This document shows positions 60,501-64,000 of a stretch of 64,000 nucleotides of DNA, one piece after another; within the stretch, counting starts at the first letter, position 1; each line of letters starts with the position of its first letter. The notes under the pieces are model-generated. The model had not been told where the DNA came from, did no database searches, and saw only the letters and a program-made list of their open reading frames with translations. A program made the position numbers and the translations under genes. The stretch is from Phoronis australis (taxonomy: Eukaryota > Phoronida > Phoronidae). The DNA is taken from contig NMRA01000055.1 in NCBI GenBank assembly GCA_002633005.1, forward strand, positions 193,992 through 257,991. Reading direction: 5' to 3'.

Positions 60501-63500
60501 AGTTATTCATAATGCACGTAATTCTCAGTCATCATTGAAAATCTAAATAATGATAAAAAATAGTTGCCATGCATGGGCTCAACACAGCAGGAGACATCAG
60601 CCTGGTGTAATGAGTCACTGTTACTATTATGACGCATACCGTGCAATGTCATCTTTGGAATGAGTTGTGAAAAATTGTAACAACTACATATATGTGCAGA
60701 CAACTTTGTGTTGAAAATTATGTTTGTATTGTTCATTAAGACATGTTTTGCTATTAAACACTATTTTTCACCTCTGGTTAAAAGTCTTAATGAAAGTCAG
60801 TTAAGTGTAAATGGAATAACAAGTTTAATATGTAGGATGTAGATGAATGTTTTGTGTGAACGTGTGTAAACTCTAGTTATTCAGGTAACTATTAGAAAAT
60901 CAAAATCATAGAAGTGACGTGGAGGATTTCAAATGTGTTGCCTCTCTATTTAAAAAGTCAATTTCACTTTTCGGCCATAAAAATTCACACAAAATGGCCC
61001 TGAATTCCCTGTCATGGTGGCTGAGCAGAAACTAAATTCATTTTTTCAGTGTAGTTTCTCCCCTTATGACTTATCTCCCCTTATGACTTATCTCCCCTTA
61101 TGACTTAACATGAAGGCAGAATTAACAAGGGGAGTTAGTAAGTCATTCTGTTATTAGAATTTTGCCGCCCTAAAATCATTTTTGCTATCTGCAGAATTAG
61201 CTGTCATGACTGGGTAATGGTAGTTTGTCCGATTACTTTGCTATTGCACTGTGTGTTAGTGTCTGCAGGTTTGATGTGATTGCAGATTGGTCCTGTGTGT
61301 GACTATGTGAAGATGTTGCTTGAAGATGATGGTGTAAAAGTACTTCTCTTTGCACATCACATGGTAATGATGGACGGACTACAGCAACAACTGTGGCAGA
61401 GTAAAGTCAAGTTTATACGCATTGATGGGTCTGTGGCGTCAGAGGATAGGATGGTGGGTCGCGTGTTTGTTTGTCATGTAATAACAAATCATAAAAGTTC
61501 ATGGTTGAATATGAATACTGTAACACACACTTTCTACTAATCATAGTTATTATAGAATTGTGAATTATCTTGTTTTTTATGCCATACGTGTTGAATAAAT
61601 CGAGTGCGATACGGCCATGTAATGTTGTTTTCCGTATTGTACTCCCGGACTATTTTAATAGTGACCCTTGACATGGAAAGTTCAAAAAGCAGGTCAATGT
61701 CGACTCAACGTCATTAGCTGGTTCAATCATCAAACTATTCCCAAAATAGTTTAAAATAATAAAATTGCAACAGTATAAATAACTCCCAACATGCAATCAG
61801 TTACCAAACGTTACATCTGGTACAAAACTGTTAACTATATGACACTTCTGTCTCAGTTTTCAATTGCTAAGTATTATATCGTCTCCAGCTCAGGCACTGT
61901 TGCCTCTGTAACTACAATATCAAATTTGTTACTTAAATATTTTCAGGAAATGTTACAAGTTTAATGCACAGTTACCCTTGTTATCACCTTTGTTATCTCT
62001 TTTCAAGTAAGAAATCGTTACATTTAAAACTGTTTCTTTTACTAAGAGTAAACTTGTAGCCTAGCACGCAAGTACATACATATAGGATGTGATTCGCCTA
62101 GTGAACCGTCTTGGCAAAGTATTAAAAAAAACTGCCGAAAAAATGAAAGAAACTTAAGAATTTGAAGCGTATGGGATAAGTACAAAACATTCTCCGATTG
62201 GCACAGAATTATGTCTCGTGGGATATTACTTCATCTTCGCCACTCTCTGTACATTTTGTGTATGTATTTCATACGTCACGCTGACCAAATATTGAGTGTT
62301 GTCTCTTTGTAAAGTTATTGGCTGAACATATGTAAAAATGATTCTGCAAACAATGAATAGACAGTTATTGTAGTGCTGGATGAGATCTGGCTCATGTCCT
62401 TAGTTTTGTTTATTAATCATTTATTATGTAAGCCTGTTCTTAGTGTTTCAAGCTTCAGGTCTCATCCACCCAATAGCTTATCATCTTTAATAGCATTGCA
62501 TGTTTCCTTTTAGCATTACGTGAAGCAGTTTCAGTCAAATCCCTCTATCAGAGTGGCCATCCTTAGTATTCAAGCTGCGGGTCAGGTGAGTCTGATTGAA
62601 TATGGTCCAGTCTTCAGAATTGTGATCAATACATCTTTCAGGCTTGGGCTTTGGCTCAATATATTTTCTGACTGTTGTTCCCACAGGGGCTAAGTTGTGC
62701 TGTACATTATGGAGGGCATAGCTTAAATAATGTAGATACAGACATGCATTGTAAAAGTTATTAATGAAATTTGTGATTCTGTGTAAGTCTGTTGTAATTT
62801 ATGCCTTGTAGTGAAACTCAAACAAATTTTTGGTCACTTATTGAATAATGTTGCTGAACCCGTGGAGCACATACAAAGGAAATATACGACTATCATCAGG
62901 TCAAAGGTTTGCATTATGAACCTAGTTACACTCCTACATTTGAAAAATACATTTAATAATGTTCAAATTTGCATTTTTGCAACATTAGCAGTTTTTTTTG
63001 CGATAGGCTTCAAGTTCACAGCACAACTGCGCCAAAATTGTTGAAGCCATTTCTTTTGCTGCAGCTCTTGAATCTAGAAAAAAACAAACCTTTCTTATAT
63101 TTTGGACAGTATTTTTTGTTTTGTTGATCTCCACATGATGTTTGAAAGCTGCACACTCTCCAGACCTGTCGGCACTTTGAGTCTTTGAGTTTCTCATTCA
63201 AATTTGAGCTCTGCATTCTAGTGTTGTTTCCAATTTAAACCATAGAATGAGTCTCATCAATCAATAGATATCACTAATTAAGAACATTTTGTAATTTAGG
63301 GCCTTGTATTTGTTAGTAGTTTTTTTAACAGTTGTGGTGGGCATTTTGTTGGTGTACTACCAAAAATTATAAAAATGAAAAATGCTATTCCGTTTGTTTT
63401 GAAATGAAATGATGCCATATTGAAAGGAAGTCATTTAAGAAATAGTTTTTACCTAACTGGTTTGTGTTGAAATATGCTTCACAAAGTTTTCAACAAAAAT

Positions 63501-63822
63501 TAAGCAGAGATGGTATACTTAATTAAAATCCATAGGAAATGTTATGCAAGTTGAACCCTTGTGTTCAAGGTTGTCTTGATGTGAAGGGAATCATCTCTAA
63601 GTATATCTTGAGACTTGCGTGATTTGCTTTACTGTCCTGTAGGGTCTGACCTTGACTGCTGGAAACATTGTGGTGTTTGCTGAGCTGCACTGGACCCCTG
63701 GTCAGTTGGAACAGTGTGAGGACAGAGCCCATAGGATTGGTCAGATGAACTCGGTCAATGTCCACTACCTGGTGGCTAGGAGTACCCTGGATGAATGGGT
63801 GTGGACTCTCTTGGCCAGGAAG
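45354..63822 (+). CDS. ZRANB3: ZRANB3 (SNF2-family annealing helicase), 5' part, ten coding exons, continues past the window
   Basis: ZRANB3 is a PCNA-interacting SNF2-type DNA translocase that remodels and restarts stalled replication forks in the nucleus. Coding exons: 45354-45565 (or its copy 53049-53260), 54533-54551, 56258-56436, 57165-57402, 58033-58154, 58491-58635, 60330-60497, 61286-61453, 62514-62585, 63643-63822. Every join is GT-AG and keeps frame, giving about 501 residues. Motifs seen: PFQKEG near residue 55, Walker A MGLGKT (78-83), DESH (176-179), LTGTPAL (205-211), FAHH and RIDGSV in exon 8, SIQAAGQG across exons 9-10, EDRAHRIGQ (467-475). Stretches such as PSSMRYPW and GASNLHEL fit ZRANB3 better than its relative SMARCAL1. 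The start Met lies about 50 residues before the conserved core. The family's C-terminal PIP box, NZF finger and HNH domain lie beyond the right edge. The first exon is present twice 7.7 kb apart, and either copy splices in frame. Confidence 0.93.
45657..45882. mobile_element. hAT-like nonautonomous element in ZRANB3 intron 1, copy 1
   Basis: Bounded by CACAGGCGTCC and its inverse GGACGCCTGTG, and flanked on both sides by the 8-bp CCAGCAAT. An 8-bp target duplication with short inverted ends fits the hAT superfamily. It is internally rearranged: the left end is partly repeated. No coding capacity. Confidence 0.6.
45981..46510. repeat. Large fold-back element (about 530-bp palindrome), copy 1
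   Basis: Two arms of about 260 bp are near reverse complements: the left begins AGTAGAGACTGTGAAGCTCC and the right ends GGAGCTCTACT. The centre is the self-complementary TGACGTCA at 46247-46254, inside a tighter hairpin (CACCAGG...CCTGG). No coding capacity. It lies in ZRANB3 intron 1 as read from the upstream exon. Confidence 0.8.
46511..47949. other. Gene-free stretch between the two duplicated segments
   Basis: Unique AT-rich sequence with short ORFs of no recognisable content. Nothing regulatory could be supported. Confidence 0.4.
48006..48280 (-). pseudogene. Penelope-like element remnant (GIY-YIG endonuclease end)
   Basis: The - strand reads GSIYIGETRHALSTSIGEHN, then LDSSGHTITIYNTRVQSREE and, after a stop, NIKEAICIKQCNTSLNPDRG and LQLPPIYDKALL. 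These are the GIY-YIG core (YIG, R..EH) and the C-terminal EAI.I....LN.D.G..LPPIY signature of Penelope-like retroelements. At least one stop and one frame change break it. The reverse transcriptase part is missing. Confidence 0.75.
48360..48490. repeat. GC-box-like inverted repeat (GCGAGC / GCGACCTG)
   Basis: GGTCGCATTTGCGACC and several copies of GCGAGCTGA, GCGACCTGAAATTT and relatives form short nested inverted repeats. Repeat-derived; no coding capacity. Confidence 0.4.
48736..48736. other. Single N (assembly uncertainty)
   Basis: One unresolved base in GCTTAACANGACG, between the two duplicated segments. Together with the N at 24955 it marks a draft join or a low-quality base. Confidence 0.9.
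49766..49947 (-). CDS. DMAC1: DMAC1-like (DUF4536) exon, copy 2
   Basis: Duplicate of the exon at 41457, 8,309 bases away, with the same splice sites and ATG (at 49941). Three residues differ (Asp/Tyr in SDDED, Tyr/Ser in TGWYN, Ala/Val in KAALM). The frame is open in both copies. See the duplication findings for the question of paralogue versus allele. Confidence 0.6.
50833..50997 (+). CDS. Short conserved ORF of 54 residues, copy 2 (unrecognised)
   Basis: Counterpart of the ORF at 42491, begins MSEEGAATGIYKKRLDKMAD. It differs at three residues (Gln3Glu, Glu41Lys, Arg45Cys) and is open throughout. Nothing else indicates a function. Confidence 0.3.
   Translation: MSEEGAATGIYKKRLDKMADSEKLCKIRGPLPKLQLRQKEKKERCATESTVNKI
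51098..51313. mobile_element. 205-bp insertion with hairpin, present only in segment copy 2
   Basis: Absent from the matching place at about 42760 in copy 1. Flanked by the direct repeat ACTACTAGTAA at 51098 and 51303. Inside, CGGTAAATAAAACAACAAG at 51111 is mirrored by CTTGTTGTTTTATTTACCG near 51191-51209. This is a nonautonomous insertion caught by comparing the copies. Confidence 0.7.
52064..52150. repeat. Relic of one arm of the fold-back family
   Basis: Resembles the inner part of the arms: GGAAGTAATTAAAGACATCA, CTAAGGTGTCC and GTGCGAGGCAC follow in the same order as in the 46370-46465 arm. Strongly diverged. Confidence 0.4.
52370..52535. repeat. Short fold-back element
   Basis: Arms GGATATAGCGGTCCCTGATT (near 52400) and AATCAGGTACTGCTATATCC (near 52490) are inverted copies and extend outward to AGTCTCC / GGAGGACT. 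A miniature inverted-repeat element without coding capacity. Confidence 0.7.
53049..53260 (+). CDS. ZRANB3: ZRANB3 first coding exon, downstream copy
   Basis: Same 212-nt length, ATG context (AATTTTAAAATG) and AAG|GTATGC donor as the copy at 45354. It lies closer to exon 2, with a 1.27-kb intron, so on distance alone it is the likelier partner in this assembly. No stop or frameshift separates the two copies. Confidence 0.85.
53353..53787. mobile_element. hAT-like nonautonomous element with long inverted repeats, copy 2
   Basis: Same ends as the element at 45657, flanked by TCAGCAAT and CCAGCAAT. Its inverted repeats are long: GTATGACACTCGGGAC near 53393 is mirrored near 53716-53730. An inner hairpin is formed by ATGGACGGC and GCCGTCCAT around 53422-53462. 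No coding capacity. Confidence 0.6.
53886..54340. repeat. Large fold-back element, copy 2 (right arm truncated)
   Basis: Same palindrome as at 45981, centred on TGACGTCA at 54156-54163. The right arm stops after ATAACAATGT, where homology with the first copy ends. Confidence 0.75.
54533..54551 (+). CDS. ZRANB3: ZRANB3 exon 2, 19-nt microexon
   Basis: Acceptor TATATTTTCAG, 19 coding bases, donor GAG|GTAAGA. With the last two bases of exon 1 it encodes RVLIADE, the residues just before the Walker A Met-Gly-Leu-Gly-Lys-Thr. Its length is exactly what is needed to keep phase between exon 1 (phase 2) and exon 3 (phase 0). Confidence 0.9.
55430..55790. repeat. Degenerate minisatellite in ZRANB3 intron 2
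   Basis: Ten or so diverged copies of AGCAGAAAATGGTTTACAAA ATGATATA, spaced 28-37 bp. Lies between exons 2 and 3. Confidence 0.85.
56258..56436 (+). CDS. ZRANB3: ZRANB3 exon 3 (Walker A, motif Ia)
   Basis: Acceptor CTGTTTTCAG, donor GG|GTGACG. Encodes MGLGKTLQALSIAYYYKHEW and on through PLLVLAPSSMRYPW to SDI-G. This holds the nucleotide-binding P-loop and motif Ia of the SNF2 core. It ends after two bases of a Gly codon that exon 4 completes. Confidence 0.93.
57165..57402 (+). CDS. ZRANB3: ZRANB3 exon 4 (DESH box)
   Basis: Acceptor CCGATTTTCAG, donor GAG|GTAATA. Encodes EISTARITIATYGLL through FKVIIADESHYIKN to LTGTPALSKPAE. It contains the Walker B DESH box, the form used by ZRANB3 instead of DEAH, and motif III. 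The run CTACAGGGGGCGCTCAGG inside the exon also resembles a CTCF core site. Confidence 0.93.
58033..58154 (+). CDS. ZRANB3: ZRANB3 exon 5
   Basis: Acceptor GTCTCATTACAG, donor GA|GTGAGT. Encodes LFPQIDALCPGHFGTWNEYA followed by KRYCDAHMRYFGRNNRRW. This is the HARP/SNF2 linker segment (FGxWxxYAKRYCxAHxRYFG) that marks the ZRANB3/SMARCAL1 subfamily. Confidence 0.93.
58491..58635 (+). CDS. ZRANB3: ZRANB3 exon 6
   Basis: Acceptor TTCAACTACAG, donor AAG|GTAAAT. Encodes GASNLHELQCRLSDKVMVRR then LKKDVLTQLPPKRRQKIPFE. It carries the conserved RRLKxxVLTQLPPKxRQ segment at the end of RecA lobe 1. Confidence 0.93.
60195..60291. repeat. GGCGCTTATT repeat in a ZRANB3 intron
   Basis: Three spaced copies of GGCGCTTAT and the terminus GTGAATGCGGTA, 39 bp before exon 7. 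Same style as the GGGCGGTTAA repeat at 43.2 kb. Confidence 0.5.
60330..60497 (+). CDS. ZRANB3: ZRANB3 exon 7 (linker)
   Basis: Acceptor AATGTTTACAG, donor AAG|GTCAGT. Encodes DIDRLLQELSNLIRMSKLKI, a Ser-rich piece, and LMMEIWHATARAK. This is the variable helical linker between the RecA lobes. It is less conserved than its neighbours, but length (56 codons), phase and the terminal AK before the next exon all fit. Confidence 0.85.
61055..61107. repeat. 17-bp tandem repeat, three copies, in a ZRANB3 intron
   Basis: TCTCCCCTTATGACTTA three times in a row, about 180 bp before exon 8. Confidence 0.9.
61286..61453 (+). CDS. ZRANB3: ZRANB3 exon 8 (lobe 2, motifs IV-V)
   Basis: Acceptor TGTGATTGCAG, donor ATG|GTGGGT. 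Encodes IGPVCDYVKMLLEDDGVKVL then LFAHHMVMMDGLQQQLWQSK and RIDGSVASEDRM. It covers the start of the helicase C-terminal lobe. The donor GTGGGT is weaker than at the other exons. Confidence 0.92.
62514..62585 (+). CDS. ZRANB3: ZRANB3 exon 9
   Basis: Acceptor TTTCCTTTTAG, donor CAG|GTGAGT, 72 nt. Encodes HYVKQFQSNPSIRVAILSIQ-AAGQ, the conserved FQ..P..RVAILSIQAAGQ stretch of lobe 2. It is too short to appear as an isolated open reading frame. Confidence 0.92.
63643..63822 (+). CDS. ZRANB3: ZRANB3 exon 10 (motif VI), last exon in the window
   Basis: Acceptor TACTGTCCTGTAG, donor AAG|GTGAGT. Encodes GLTLTAGNIVVFAELHWTPG then QLEQCEDRAHRIGQMNSVNV and STLDEWVWTLLARK. It holds the arginine-finger motif VI (EDRAHRIGQ). 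The rest of the gene lies to the right of the window. Confidence 0.93.
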
Positions 63823-64000
63823 GTGAGTATGATGTGGGACAGTTCAGTGCAGTGTGGTCTCGATGGCCATTAGGCGGCTAGTGTAGAACCAAACAGGTCA
63901 CGACAGTATTACTATGATTATTAGTAGTTGTAGTAGTATTAATAATAGTATTATCAGTGTAAACAAATGACATGTCTGCTTGGTGTTCTTGTGCATATAT

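Noticed and set aside
56258-63822. SMARCAL1 as the identity of the SNF2 gene
   Set aside because: No HARP domains precede the ATPase core, and PSSMRYPW, GASNLHEL, VLTQLPPK and VVFAELHWTPG fit ZRANB3 better.

Overview
The window is animal nuclear DNA: AT-rich, dense in introns and transposons, with GT-AG exons, metazoan gene families, and mariner, Penelope-like and LINE remnants. The style (high heterozygosity-like duplications, single N joins, many short inverted-repeat elements) suits a draft assembly of a marine invertebrate. A deuterostome is plausible because the ZRANB3 protein reads very close to vertebrate ZRANB3, but the species cannot be fixed from sequence alone.

Layout. 1-28 kb: no gene that can be named. 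It holds a TTAA-flanked inverted-repeat element (5.3-6.1 kb), a LINE reverse-transcriptase tail (6.6-7.2 kb), a Penelope-like GIY-YIG remnant with a 20-bp minisatellite (11.3-11.95 kb), a second LINE tail (13.8-14.1 kb), a tRNA-like pol III promoter (20.85 kb), a TATA promoter with a possible first exon (22.15-22.35 kb) and an allelic-looking 422-bp duplication across an N (24.5-25.4 kb). Several small exon candidates lie between 14.5 and 20 kb on both strands. 28.2-29.5 kb: an intact intronless class A GPCR of adenosine-receptor type on the + strand. 29.5-41 kb: minisatellites, a complete but dead mariner (33.47-34.79 kb), a long-TIR element (35.95-36.73 kb), a decayed coding-like stretch on the - strand (36.8-37.3 kb) and an array of a dispersed repeat that carries CTCF-like motifs.

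41-54.3 kb: a duplicated segment. Each copy contains one exon of a DMAC1-like (DUF4536) gene on the - strand, a short + strand ORF, and the first coding exon of ZRANB3 on the + strand. The copies differ by point changes and transposon insertions, so they are either a tandem duplication or two haplotypes laid end to end. 45.4-63.8 kb: ten coding exons (one in two copies) of ZRANB3, a SNF2-type fork-remodelling ATPase. All joins keep frame and give the first about 501 residues, through helicase motif VI; the gene runs off the right edge.

The DMAC1-like gene and ZRANB3 are arranged head to head (divergent). Nothing in the window forms a bacterial-type operon or defence system. The most unusual structure is the paired 5' end of ZRANB3 with hAT-like and palindromic fold-back elements packed into intron 1.
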